Source of the DNA: Nitrosomonadales bacterium
GTDB lineage: Bacteria > Pseudomonadota > Gammaproteobacteria > Burkholderiales > SG8-41
Length of the DNA: 12,876 nucleotides
NCBI GenBank assembly: GCA_009885185.1
Contig: VFLF01000523.1
Span: forward strand, 1 to 12,876
Direction of reading: 5' to 3'
Below the pieces are notes generated by a model. That model was not told the origin of the DNA, did not search any database, and worked only from the letters and a program-made list of their open reading frames with translations. Of this stretch, positions 1 to 6,981 are shown one piece after another (the first letter of the stretch is position 1; every line of letters begins with the position of its first letter). The position numbers and the translations under genes are program-made.

Positions 1-349
1 TGGTGGTGGTCTTGCCGGAGCCTTGCAGGCCCGCCATCAAAATCACCGCCGGCGGCGTGGTGGCGAGATTGAGATCGTCGTTGGTCTCGCCCATTAACGC
101 GACGAGTTCCTTGTGCACCACGCCCACCACCGCCTGCCCCGGCGTCAGACTGCCGATGACATCCTGCCCCAGCGCTTTTTCACGGATGCGCGCGATGAAG
201 TCGCGCACCACCGGCAGCGCCACGTCGGCCTCGAGCATCGCCATGCGCACTTCGCGCAGGGCATCGGTGATATTTTCTTCGGAAAGCCGCGCTTCGCCGC
301 GCAGCGTCTTCAATACTTTGGACAGGCGTCCGGTCAGATTGTCGAACAT
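1..349 (-). CDS. ffh: Signal recognition particle protein Ffh, N-terminal part (cut by window edge)
   Basis: Ffh is the GTPase of the bacterial signal recognition particle; with 4.5S RNA it delivers membrane-protein nascent chains to FtsY at the inner membrane. Reading leftward from the ATG at 349 gives 116 codons with no stop before the edge. They begin MFDNLTGRLSKVLKTLRGEA and contain the helical N domain (LSEENITDALREVRMAMLEADV, about residues 22-43). They end in the G1/P-loop GLQGSGKTTT at residues 107-116, exactly where the G domain starts in this family. About three quarters of the protein, including the remaining GTPase motifs and the methionine-rich M domain, lies outside the window. 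The gene diverges from the ypjD-like gene with only 36 bases between the two starts, the same neighbourhood as in many proteobacteria. Identification is firm. Confidence 0.96.
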   Translation of the reverse strand, partial: MFDNLTGRLSKVLKTLRGEARLSEENITDALREVRMAMLEADVALPVVRDFIARIREKALGQDVIGSLTPGQAVVGVVHKELVALMGETNDDLNLATTPPAVILMAGLQGSGKTTT

Positions 350-385
350 GGCTGGTGATTACCGGGTTGGTGTAGACTCGAAATT

Positions 386-1213
386 ATGCCGTTCATTCTA
401 CCGTATCTCATCTGCGCCACGCTCTATGCCGCGCTGGCGTTTTACTTCTGGCGCCGGCATTGGTCAGGCGCCGTGCAAGCGCAAAACGAAACGCCGTCCC
501 GCCGCGGTATCGAGCACGCCGCCCTGCTCGCGCCGTTTGCATTGCATACTTGGTTGTTGAGTGCATCGATGTTCAGCGGCGCGGGCATGGTGCTGGGCGT
601 TGGTAATGCGCTATCGTTGATTTTGTGGCTCACGGTATTGATCTACGGTCTGGGCAGTTTGTTCTACCGGCTGGATGGCCTGCATGCGTTGGTGATGCCG
701 GCCGCCGCCGTGGCGGTGATGTTGCCAATGGTGTTGCCTTCCACGCAGGCATTGGCGAACACTGAAACCTGGGCCTTCAAGGCGCATCTGCTGATTTCGA
801 TGGGGGCTTACAGTTTATTCACCATTGCATCGCTGCACGTGATGCTGATGGCGATCCTCGAACGGCGCCTGCACGCGGGCGCACTGCCGCCGTCGCTGCG
901 CAACATGCCACCGCTGCTGACCATGGAAACGCTGTTGTTTCGCATTATCGCGGCGGGCTTTGTATTGCTGACGCTCACCATCGCCAGCGGCGTTTTATTT
1001 TCAGAAGAATTGTTCGGCAAGCCCGCGCGCTTTTCGCACAAGACGGTGTTCGGCGTGTTGTCGTGGCTGATTTTCGGCGCGCTGCTCGGCGGGCGCATGA
1101 TCTACGGCTGGCGCGGACGCACCGCCGTACGCTGGACGCTGGCCGGGTTTCTCACGCTGGTGCTCGCCTACATCGGCAGCAAGTTCGTCCTCGAAGTCAT
1201 TCTGGGTCGCTAG
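386..1213 (+). CDS. ypjD: YpjD/CcsA-like integral membrane protein (cytochrome c assembly family)
   Basis: A 275-residue polytopic inner-membrane protein with about eight hydrophobic segments (roughly 1-22, 45-63, 68-93, 97-117, 133-158, 182-205, 218-242, 251-273). Family membership is judged from this layout, from membrane-associated histidines (H54, H134, H151, H218) and from its place divergent to ffh, where the YpjD branch of the CcsA/CcmC superfamily usually sits. The tryptophan-rich WWD heme-handling motif of true cytochrome c maturation proteins is not seen, so heme delivery should not be assumed; YpjD relatives have been linked to divalent metal homeostasis. The ATG at 386 follows an AT-rich GAAATT with no clear ribosome-binding site. 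The stop is 37 bases before the permease start, so the two may be cotranscribed. The family call is good and the role uncertain. Confidence 0.85.
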   Translation: MPFILPYLICATLYAALAFYFWRRHWSGAVQAQNETPSRRGIEHAALLAPFALHTWLLSASMFSGAGMVLGVGNALSLILWLTVLIYGLGSLFYRLDGLHALVMPAAAVAVMLPMVLPSTQALANTETWAFKAHLLISMGAYSLFTIASLHVMLMAILERRLHAGALPPSLRNMPPLLTMETLLFRIIAAGFVLLTLTIASGVLFSEELFGKPARFSHKTVFGVLSWLIFGALLGGRMIYGWRGRTAVRWTLAGFLTLVLAYIGSKFVLEVILGR

Positions 1214-1223
1214 AAAACTTGTT

Positions 1224-1242
1224 TAAAAACAAACACTTACAA
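1224..1242 (+). promoter_or_regulatory. AT-rich motif copy C (TAAAAACAA-NNN-CTTACAA) before the EamA gene
   Basis: Nineteen bases fit the shared pattern TAAAAACAA-NNN-S-TTA-Y-R found at three other places in the window. It fills most of the 37-base gap between the ypjD-like stop and the TTG start and overlaps a small palindrome (TTGTTT-AA-AAACAA, 1219-1232). AT-rich sequence stands out here against GC-rich genes. A promoter or operator role is inference. Confidence 0.35.
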
Positions 1243-1250
1243 CATACCCC

Positions 1251-2123
1251 TTGCGGCCCGCACAAATTGCCTGGCTGATCGCGCTGGGCGCGATCTGGGG
1301 TTCTTCCTTCTTGTTCATGAAAATCGCGGTGCCGGCATTCGGGCCGTCAATGATGATGGGCGGGCGCATTGCCATCGCGGCTGTCACGCTGACGCTGGTG
1401 GCGTGGTTCATCAAAAAATCGCTGCCGCGCGGCAAGCAATGGACGCCCGCCGCGGTGATCGGCATTTTTTATGTCGCGATACCGCTGTACCTGTGGGGTT
1501 ACGCGGCCCAAGAACTGAGTGCCTCGCTGCTGTCGATTATCAACGCCACGGCGCCACTTTTCGGCGCGGCCATCTCATTGCTCTGGTTTCGCGAAAAATT
1601 CAGCGCGCACGGATGGGCTGGATTGGCGCTCGGTTTCGTCGGCGTTGCCGTGCTGGTGGGCGGCGAAGGATACAGCGACGAGAAACTGCCCGCGCTCGCG
1701 GTTGCCGCTGCATTCGGCGCCAGTTTTTTGTATGGCGCGATCTCCAATTACTCGCAGCGCATCAAGGTCACCGATCAGTATTCGAACGTGCTCGGCAGCC
1801 TGTGGATCGCCACGCTACTGATGACGCCGCTGATGTTGTTGTTTCCGCTGCGCGAGACGCCCGGCATCGCGGCGTGGAGTTCCGTCGCGGCGCTTGGCAT
1901 TCTTTGCACCGCCCTCGCCTACGTGGTGTACTTTCGCCTGATCGAACAGATCGGCGCCGCGCCGACGCTGACGGTAACGTATCTGATCCCCGTATTCGGC
2001 GTGTTGTGGGGCGCGGTGTTTCTGGACGAACGTATCGGCGTACATCACGTCGCGGGCGCGGCGATGATATTGGCGGGGATTACGCTGGTGGCGCGGGCGC
2101 GGCGGCTTAATTCACGTCCGTAA
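1251..2123 (+). CDS. EamA-family (DMT superfamily) permease
   Basis: A 290-residue inner-membrane transporter with about ten hydrophobic segments arranged as two EamA repeats (roughly residues 7-135 and 150-285). The first opens with the characteristic IALGAIWGSSFLFMKIA, and the second repeat ends VFLDERIGVHHVAGAAMILAG. Members export amino acids, nucleosides or other metabolites; the substrate cannot be inferred here. The start is unusual. The frame opens only after a TAA at 1224-1226, and the sole usable initiator before the first transmembrane segment is TTG at 1251, without a visible Shine-Dalgarno sequence. The next ATG (residue 23) would cut away most of the first helix. Thirty-seven bases separate it from the ypjD-like gene. 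The stop codon is the first triplet inside a four-unit 12-base tandem repeat. Confidence 0.88.
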   Translation: MRPAQIAWLIALGAIWGSSFLFMKIAVPAFGPSMMMGGRIAIAAVTLTLVAWFIKKSLPRGKQWTPAAVIGIFYVAIPLYLWGYAAQELSASLLSIINATAPLFGAAISLLWFREKFSAHGWAGLALGFVGVAVLVGGEGYSDEKLPALAVAAAFGASFLYGAISNYSQRIKVTDQYSNVLGSLWIATLLMTPLMLLFPLRETPGIAAWSSVAALGILCTALAYVVYFRLIEQIGAAPTLTVTYLIPVFGVLWGAVFLDERIGVHHVAGAAMILAGITLVARARRLNSRP

Positions 2124-2167
2124 GCACCCCAGTTAGCACCCCAGTAAGCACCTCAGTAAGCACCCAT
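2120..2167 (+). repeat. Four-unit 12-base tandem repeat across the EamA stop codon
   Basis: Four consecutive 12-base units: GTAAGCACCCCA, GTTAGCACCCCA, GTAAGCACCTCA and a last unit beginning GTAAGCACCCA. Two units carry one substitution each and the fourth degenerates at its end. The first unit supplies the TAA stop of the permease gene. Because 12 is a multiple of three, units 3 and 4 also place a TAA in the same frame, giving backup stops. The pattern suggests replication slippage. Confidence 0.8.
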
Positions 2168-2373
2168 CGACGCGATCCAGCCGATATGTGTAGGTGATTG
2201 CGGTGGGAGTGGGTTAGAGTGCCCTCGGCCACGTCTGCAAAATCTCGGGCTGCGGAAAACACGCTTCGCCGGGGTCTTTCCCTCACCTCCTTATTTTCAC
2301 CATCGCACGCGTTTTATTGCGCCGGGCAATTCACGCGCGCATGGCCAAACACCCCTCAATCCAAGGAGATCCC
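2124..2373. other. Noncoding gap between permease and four-cysteine gene
   Basis: This stretch holds the rest of the 12-base tandem repeat and then about 200 bases without a convincing gene. A Shine-Dalgarno sequence lies just before the downstream ATG. No strong sigma-70 promoter, hairpin with T-tract or repeat was recognised. The small frames that cross it lack initiation signals. Confidence 0.5.
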
Positions 2374-2637
2374 ATGCAACAAGCACAAGCCGCCACCAAA
2401 GTAATGACCGACCTGACCTGCTGGAAATGCGGTGAGGAATCACTCAAAGAAGCCGTCAACGCGGGCGCCGCACGCGGCTCGCACGGCGAGCTGTTGGCCT
2501 CGACCGATATCAAACACTCCGATTGCCAGAAATGCGGCGCGTATTCCGTCAACGCAGCGCAGTCGCGGCACAACAAAATCATGGGACGCAAGGCCCGCAA
2601 AGCCGGCATCCACGAATCGAATCGCCTCAGCGCGTAA
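2374..2637 (+). CDS. Small four-cysteine (zinc-ribbon-like) protein, function unknown
   Basis: An 87-residue soluble protein. The start is set by a good Shine-Dalgarno sequence (AAGGAGAT at 2363-2370) three bases before ATG 2374; an earlier in-frame TTG at 2317 has no such support. Two CxxC pairs, CWKCG (C16, C19) and CQKCG (C51, C54), are 31 residues apart and probably bind one zinc ion. The C-terminal third is basic (HNKIMGRKARKAG, residues 66-78). The spacing and the segment after the second pair loosely recall the YgiT/MqsA-type zinc-finger N-domain of antitoxins. No helix-turn-helix domain follows, however, and no toxin gene is adjacent, so that is only a possibility. It stands alone between the permease and the methyltransferase-like gene, with a 250-base leader. 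Real gene: likely; function not recognised. Confidence 0.75.
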   Translation: MQQAQAATKVMTDLTCWKCGEESLKEAVNAGAARGSHGELLASTDIKHSDCQKCGAYSVNAAQSRHNKIMGRKARKAGIHESNRLSA

Positions 2638-2662
2638 CAGTGCCACGTAATAATTTGTTCAA

Positions 2663-2681
2663 TAAAAACAATTAGTTATGA
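2663..2681 (+). promoter_or_regulatory. AT-rich motif copy B upstream of the exported methyltransferase-like gene
   Basis: TAAAAACAATTAGTTATGA matches the window's recurrent 19-base pattern and differs from copy A (10137-10155, minus strand) at only two positions. It ends 87 bases before the chosen start of the downstream gene. It also resembles a weak sigma-70 promoter: TTGTTC at 2655-2660, a 17-base spacer, TATGAA at 2678-2683. Whether it is a promoter core or a regulator site cannot be decided from sequence. Confidence 0.4.
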
Positions 2682-2709
2682 AACACAAGCATTGTTCCTC
2701 CCGCCGTGC

Positions 2710-2738
2710 TGGCGAGCCGTGCGCGCACACATTACAAT
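2710..2738 (+). promoter_or_regulatory. Candidate sigma-70 promoter for the exported methyltransferase-like gene
   Basis: TACAAT (2733-2738) matches five of six positions of the -10 consensus. It lies 17 bases after a weak -35 (TGGCGA, 2710-2715) and about 30 bases before ATG 2769. The -10 is good and the -35 poor, so this is a modest prediction. Confidence 0.35.
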
Positions 2739-2768
2739 GCGCGCCGTACAACATCACGGATGGGAGCC

Positions 2769-3713
2769 ATGCTGAAATCTTTGCTTACGGCGATGTTCGC
2801 CGCGGTTTTTCTTGCGCCGGTCACTCTGCTCGCGCAGGAGCGCTTTTCCATTTTCGTCGGCAGCGCGCAGGAAAACGTTGACCGCATGATTCACATCGCC
2901 GAGCTGCGCGATAACGACGTGGTGATCGATCTGGGTTCGGGCGACGGCCGCATCGTACTCACCGCTGCCAAGGCCAACAGCAAGGTCAAGGGCTGGGGCG
3001 TGGATATCGACGAAAAGCTGGTGGTTCAATCCAACACCGAAGCCAAGAAACTCGGCGTGGCCGACCGCGTGCAGTTCTTCAAGCGCGATGTGTTCGATGC
3101 TGACATCCGCGACGCCACCGTGATAACCATGTGGATGTGGCCGGAAATGCAGCGCATGCTGCGCACCAAGATACTCGCCGAGGCCACGCCCGGCACGCGC
3201 GTCATCACGCCGATCTGGGGCATGGGTGACGCATGGAAATCTGACCGGGTGGATGAAGTCGGCAACGCACCCGTGCATATGTGGATCGTGCCCGCGCGCG
3301 TGGAAGGCTACTGGTCGTGGGAGTTGCCGGTGGCCGGCGCCAAACACGCCTACGCCGGTGTGCTGGAGCAGCAGTTTCAAAAAGCCGAAGGCGTGGTGCG
3401 CGTGGGCAACCGCCGCGGCGTGCTCGACAAAATGACGCTGCGCGGCACGGATATCAACTTCACACTGGGCATGACCATCGGCAGCGCCGGCTTTATCACC
3501 CACACGTACAGCGGCAAAGTCAGCGCCAACGGCAACGAGATTGTCGGCACTGTCAAGCTGCAACGCACGGTGAACGAAGAAACCACCACTGTCGACGTGC
3601 CGTGGCGCGCGACGCGCACGCAAACCAGCAGCTATTTCGCGCCCACGGGTGTTAGCGCGGAAGTGCCGGCGGACGTGTTAAAACCTGTTGCGCAGACTCA
3701 GCCGCAGAAATAA
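2769..3713 (+). CDS. Exported protein with class I SAM-methyltransferase fold
   Basis: A 314-residue protein that starts with a plausible Sec signal peptide: MLKSLL, a hydrophobic run to about residue 21, and cleavage near LLA-QE. A Rossmann methyltransferase domain follows: motif I VVIDLGSGDGRIVL (residues 51-64), an acidic SAM-ribose position in GWGVDIDEK (75-83), VADRVQFFKRDVFDAD (97-112) and PGTRVITPIWGMGD (141-154). The mature N-terminus (FVGSAQENVDRMIHIAEL) resembles the FVPTPxEVVDRML lead-in seen in bacterial relatives. After about residue 195 comes a beta-rich extension (VLDKMTLRGTDINFTLGMTIG) ending in a Pro/Gln/Lys-rich tail. The start ATG 2769 has GGGAG just upstream (2762-2766), though only two bases away; an in-frame ATG at 2760 would add three residues. 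A SAM-binding fold behind an export signal is odd because SAM is cytoplasmic. Substrate unknown. Confidence 0.82.
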   Translation: MLKSLLTAMFAAVFLAPVTLLAQERFSIFVGSAQENVDRMIHIAELRDNDVVIDLGSGDGRIVLTAAKANSKVKGWGVDIDEKLVVQSNTEAKKLGVADRVQFFKRDVFDADIRDATVITMWMWPEMQRMLRTKILAEATPGTRVITPIWGMGDAWKSDRVDEVGNAPVHMWIVPARVEGYWSWELPVAGAKHAYAGVLEQQFQKAEGVVRVGNRRGVLDKMTLRGTDINFTLGMTIGSAGFITHTYSGKVSANGNEIVGTVKLQRTVNEETTTVDVPWRATRTQTSSYFAPTGVSAEVPADVLKPVAQTQPQK

Positions 3714-3721
3714 GCCTCCGC

Positions 3722-3747
3722 GTGATGCCAGCCGAGGCCGGCATCAC
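3722..3747. terminator. Hairpin between convergent genes, putative bidirectional terminator
   Basis: A perfect eight-base stem GTGATGCC (3722-3729) / GGCATCAC (3740-3747) with a ten-base GC-rich loop sits nine bases after the methyltransferase-like stop and 17 bases before the end of trmO on the other strand. No strong T-tract follows on either side, so termination is inferred from position and stem. Confidence 0.5.
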
Positions 3748-3763
3748 CCTTCGAAGTGTTCCT

Positions 3764-4219
3764 TTAGAAGTACCCCTTCAGCATCGCCGGCACCCAATCC
3801 GCCTGTTTCGATTGCGCAACGCTGTCGAATTCGGGGATGAACGGCTTCACATCCAGCACAGGCGTGCCGTCCATCGCATCGAGGCCGGTGACGGTCAATA
3901 CGTTGCCCACTATCGATATCAACTTGGCGGGTGTGACACCAATCGGGTTGGGCCGGAATTTGGTGCGCTGCGCGAACACGCCCACCGGCGGCAGATGTTC
4001 CATGCCGCGCGGCTGGCGCAGCAGTTGTTGGGCTTTGTCAAACGGCGGAATGCGGTCCAGATGAAACACCACGACCACGTGCGAAAAATCGGCGAGTCCC
4101 TGCAAGCCGGGTGCGAGTGCCGGATCCATTTCAATGGTCGATTCGGCACCGGCCCAGTTGCCGGTGGACATTTTGCCGATGTCGTTGCGCACGACACCGA
4201 TGGGGGTAAATGTGATCAT
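3764..4219 (-). CDS. trmO: tRNA (N6-threonylcarbamoyladenosine37-N6)-methyltransferase TrmO
   Basis: TrmO (TsaA/YaeB) uses SAM to methylate t6A at position 37 of some ANN-decoding tRNAs, in the cytoplasm. The 151-residue product shows the family's main marks: an opening ITFTPIGVVRND (residues 2-13), the SAM-pocket segment FAQRTKFRPNPIGV (82-95, matching the family RSPxRPNPIG) and LDAMDGTPVLDVKPFIPEFDS (113-133). It corresponds to the single-domain form; the C-terminal extension of the roughly 235-residue E. coli enzyme is absent. The ATG at 4219 has only a weak purine stretch upstream. The gene lies 170 bases downstream of the aminotransferase on the same strand, with a palindromic repeat between, so cotranscription is doubtful. 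Confidence 0.92.
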   Translation of the reverse strand: MITFTPIGVVRNDIGKMSTGNWAGAESTIEMDPALAPGLQGLADFSHVVVVFHLDRIPPFDKAQQLLRQPRGMEHLPPVGVFAQRTKFRPNPIGVTPAKLISIVGNVLTVTGLDAMDGTPVLDVKPFIPEFDSVAQSKQADWVPAMLKGYF

Positions 4220-4302
4220 TTGCTTTTACACTTTGCGGTTCTTCAAGCAATTCCGTGAGTCATGGCATCCCACGCTCTTCGGTTCATGCACAAAATCATC
4301 CT

Positions 4303-4330
4303 CGTCATTCCCGCTTGCGCGAGAATGACG
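4303..4330. repeat. Single dRS3/REP-like palindrome
   Basis: A 12-base-pair stem with one C-A mismatch and a four-base loop (TTGC): CGTCATTCCCGC pairs with GCGAGAATGACG. It has the same outer sequence (CGTCATTCCCGC) as the paired element at 12428-12508 and the ATTCCC-N-GGGAAT look of the dRS3 repeats known from Neisseria. It lies between the aminotransferase and trmO on the minus strand and could attenuate or stabilise that transcript. Confidence 0.75.
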
Positions 4331-4389
4331 GAATGGGTTTGATGCGCCCACACTAACGTCGGACAAGCCAACATGAACATATTGCGCCG

Positions 4390-5589
4390 TTACGTCAACT
4401 CCGCCACCGCGCGCCCCATGCGGCGACACGCTTCTTCGAGCTTCTGTATATCCGTCGCTATCGACATTCTGAAATAAGGCGACATGCCGTAGGCGGCGCC
4501 CAGCACCACGGCGACGCCGTGATCCATCATATGCATCACCACATCCGCCTCGTCTTTCAGCACTTTGCCCTGCGGCGTTTTGCGGCCATATAAATCGCCG
4601 CAGCGCACGAACAGATAAAACGCGCCTTCCGGGTAGTTCGGCTGCAAGCCCGGAATATCCTTGAACATCTCCAGCACGCGGTCACGCCGCGCCTGAAACT
4701 CCGCCGCGCGCTGCGGAATGAATTCCTGCGGGCCGTTCAGCGCCTCCACCGCCGCCCACTGGCTGATAGAGCTCACCCCCGCCGTGCTTTGCGATTGCAG
4801 CTTCACGATGTTCTTGATGAGTTCCTTCGGCCCTGCCGCGTAACCCAGCCGAAAGCCAGTCATCGCATACGCCTTCGACACGCCGTTCACCGTCAGTGTG
4901 CGGTCGTAAAGTTTGGGTTCGACCTGCGCGATGGTGGCGAATTCAATGCCGTCAAAACGCAGATGTTCGTAGATGTCGTCGGTCAAAATCCACACGTGAG
5001 GATGGCGCAGCAGCACATCGGCCAGCCCTCGAATTTCCGCGCGCGAATACACCGCGCCGGTGGGGTTGTTGGGCGAGTTCAGAAACAACCACTTGGTACG
5101 CGGCGTGATCGCGGCCTCCAACTGAGCGGGCGTCAATTTAAAACCACTCTCCGCCGTGCAGGGCACTTCCACCGGCGTGCCGTCGGCCACCAGCACCATG
5201 TCCAGATACGAAATCCAGTACGGCGCGGGAATGATCGCCTCGTCACCCGGCCCGATGGTCGCCAGCATGGCATTGAAAATAATCTGCTTGCTGCCGGTGC
5301 CCACCATCACCTGATCGGCGCTGTAGCTCAGCGCATTCTCACGCTGGAATTTGCGTGCCGCAGCTTCGCGCAACTCCGGGATGCCGTCAATCGGCGGATA
5401 TTTGGTTTCGTTGCGATCAAGCGCGGCCATCACGCCCCGCTTCACGTGCTCGGGCGTATTGAAATCCGGCTGGCCGATGGTGAGCGCAATGATGTCGCGC
5501 CCCTGCGCGCGCAACTCGCGCGCGCGCATGGTGGCGGCGGTGCTGGGTGACAGTTTGATGCGGGTCAGACGGTCGGCATAGAAAGACAT
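4390..5589 (-). CDS. Class I/II PLP-dependent aminotransferase (aspartate aminotransferase type)
   Basis: A 399-residue cytosolic fold-type I enzyme that transfers an amino group between an amino acid, probably aspartate or a related substrate, and 2-oxoglutarate. All expected residues are present: substrate-loop IGQPDFNTP (38-46), KYPPIDGIPELR (63-74), GTGSKQ phosphate contact (97-102), NSPNNPTG (171-178), the pyridoxal-ring aspartate in TDDIYEHLR (203-211), the Schiff-base lysine K239 in VNGVSKAYAMTGFRLGY, and the carboxylate-binding arginine R374 in PYFRMSIA. Length and motifs fit the I-gamma subgroup of bacterial aspartate/prephenate aminotransferases; exact specificity cannot be assigned. 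ATG 5589 is preceded by AAGGA five bases upstream. The gene is divergent from the large alpha/beta hydrolase at 5750, with a 160-base shared control region. Confidence 0.95.
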   Translation of the reverse strand: MSFYADRLTRIKLSPSTAATMRARELRAQGRDIIALTIGQPDFNTPEHVKRGVMAALDRNETKYPPIDGIPELREAAARKFQRENALSYSADQVMVGTGSKQIIFNAMLATIGPGDEAIIPAPYWISYLDMVLVADGTPVEVPCTAESGFKLTPAQLEAAITPRTKWLFLNSPNNPTGAVYSRAEIRGLADVLLRHPHVWILTDDIYEHLRFDGIEFATIAQVEPKLYDRTLTVNGVSKAYAMTGFRLGYAAGPKELIKNIVKLQSQSTAGVSSISQWAAVEALNGPQEFIPQRAAEFQARRDRVLEMFKDIPGLQPNYPEGAFYLFVRCGDLYGRKTPQGKVLKDEADVVMHMMDHGVAVVLGAAYGMSPYFRMSIATDIQKLEEACRRMGRAVAELT

Positions 5590-5685
5590 GGAAATCCTTT
5601 ATTGACCACGGATGAAGAATGACGACAGGCATGCATTCTACCGCCACTGCCCGCGAGGCATATTGTGGGCGGACGAATCGGGCGC

Positions 5686-5713
5686 TTGGATTTTCAGTAT
5701 CCGCGTGTAGAAT
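5686..5713 (+). promoter_or_regulatory. Candidate sigma-70 promoter for the hydrolase at 5750
   Basis: TTGGAT (5686-5691), a 16-base spacer and TAGAAT (5708-5713, five of six consensus positions) lie in the divergent intergenic region. This puts a start site near 5720, about 30 bases before the ATG. GTGGGGA (5738-5744) is a fair ribosome-binding site. Confidence 0.5.
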
Positions 5714-5749
5714 CGTCCGTTCGATAAATCCGTTACGTGGGGAATAAAA

Positions 5750-6979
5750 ATGATCCGTAAGCTAAGAACCGAGCGCGACAATCAACAATGGATGCTCGAC
5801 CTCGCGCTGAACATGCGTGGCCGCGTGCAGAATTTCGAGCGCGACGACGTCGAAGTGCCGCCGGGCACGCGCGCGCGCAACTACCGCATGCTGCCCAAGG
5901 TGTGGCGCAAGGCCGCGGAGCGGCACGAGGCGCTGGCGAAACGTGCCGAGGCTCGGGGAGCCAAGGCCACCGCGACCTCGCACTATGACCACGCGGTTGA
6001 AGCCTATCGCATGGCGCAGCACCCGATTTTTTTCGACAATCATCCGGTTAAAAAATACCTCTACAAAAAACTCTCCGAGATGGTGGATCGCCGCAGCAAG
6101 GTCGCGGAATACCCCATCGAGCGCGTGGAAGTGCCGTTCGACAACGGCACCACCATCTCGTGCCTGCTGCACCTGCTGCCGGACCGCCGCAAAGCGCCGT
6201 GCGTGATCTACGTGCCGGGCATGGATCAATCGAAGGAAGTGTTCCCCAAGGCAGGGCACAACATCGCGCTGTCGCGCGGCTTTCACGTCATTGCCATCGA
6301 CGGCCCCGGTCAGGGCAATTCGAACATGCAGAAAATTCGCTCGGTGGGCCTGAACTACGAGCGCGCGGGCGCAGCAGTCATCAGCTATCTGCAAAAGCGC
6401 AAGGAAATAGACAGCAAGAAAATTGCCATCTACGGCATCAGCATGGGCAGCTACTGGTGCCTGCGCCTGTCGAGTTACGACCATCGCGCCGCCGCCGTGG
6501 TGAGCTCGGTGGCGTGCTTTAATCCGAATAACACCATCTTCACGCAGTCGTCGCCGCGCTTTAAACAGATGTTCATGTACATGGCCGGCTACGACGACGA
6601 AGAAAAGTTCGACGAAGAAGTCGCCAAGCCCATGACCGTGCGCGGCTACCTCGACAAGATCAAATGCCCGACGCTGCTGGTCACTGGCGAATTCGATCCG
6701 CTGTGCCCGCTGGAGGACGCAGTGGAAGCCTTCGACGACCTGAAGGTGCCCAAGGAAATGTGGGTGATGGAGAATCAATACCACCCGCTGTGGGGCCTGC
6801 AAAACTTGGGTGGCCTCGATTGCCACGAGTACGTGCTCGACTGGCTGCAAGCGCTGTTCAGCAAAAAAATGACGCCGAAGAAAAGCGGACGCATCGCCTA
6901 CGTCGCGGAAAACGGCGACGGGCCGTGGGGCGACTGCGAGTGGACGCCGCCGATCAAGCGCGGGCAGGCTTATTTCTGA
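5750..6979 (+). CDS. Alpha/beta hydrolase, 2,6-dihydroxypseudooxynicotine-hydrolase-like
   Basis: A 409-residue soluble protein with a helical N-terminal region (about 1-120, rich in Arg and Lys) followed by an alpha/beta-hydrolase core. The triad is readable: nucleophile S231 in YGISMGS, acid D316 in VTGEFDPLCP, and H345 in ENQYHPLWG. The oxyanion region is VIYVPGMDQSKEVFP (152-166), with IAIDGPGQGNS at 181-191. The layout matches the family of prolyl-oligopeptidase-like enzymes that includes the C-C-bond-cleaving DHPON hydrolase and FrsA-like proteins. A hydrolytic step in breakdown of an aromatic or diketone compound is plausible, but the substrate is not shown. The last 35 residues (ENGDGPWGDCEWTPPIKRGQAYF at the end) form a tail past the core. 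A remnant of a Bug binding-protein gene lies just downstream, suggesting a former hydrolase-transporter operon. Confidence 0.88.
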   Translation: MIRKLRTERDNQQWMLDLALNMRGRVQNFERDDVEVPPGTRARNYRMLPKVWRKAAERHEALAKRAEARGAKATATSHYDHAVEAYRMAQHPIFFDNHPVKKYLYKKLSEMVDRRSKVAEYPIERVEVPFDNGTTISCLLHLLPDRRKAPCVIYVPGMDQSKEVFPKAGHNIALSRGFHVIAIDGPGQGNSNMQKIRSVGLNYERAGAAVISYLQKRKEIDSKKIAIYGISMGSYWCLRLSSYDHRAAAVVSSVACFNPNNTIFTQSSPRFKQMFMYMAGYDDEEKFDEEVAKPMTVRGYLDKIKCPTLLVTGEFDPLCPLEDAVEAFDDLKVPKEMWVMENQYHPLWGLQNLGGLDCHEYVLDWLQALFSKKMTPKKSGRIAYVAENGDGPWGDCEWTPPIKRGQAYF

Positions 6980-6981
6980 TG

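Noticed and set aside
386..1213. Assignment as a true cytochrome c maturation protein (CcsA/CcmC)
   Set aside because: The tryptophan-rich WWD motif is absent and no other maturation genes are nearby. The ffh-linked YpjD branch fits better.
2374..2637. MqsA-type antitoxin with a neighbouring toxin
   Set aside because: There is no MqsR-like or other toxin frame on either side, and the protein lacks a helix-turn-helix part.
2754..3623. Long minus-strand open frame opposite the exported methyltransferase-like gene
   Set aside because: It has no family resemblance and a His/Ala/Arg-rich product, while the plus strand carries recognisable motifs and a signal peptide.
5762..6850. Long minus-strand open frame opposite the 409-residue hydrolase
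   Set aside because: It mirrors a gene with an intact catalytic triad, and has no plausible start signal or domain of its own.
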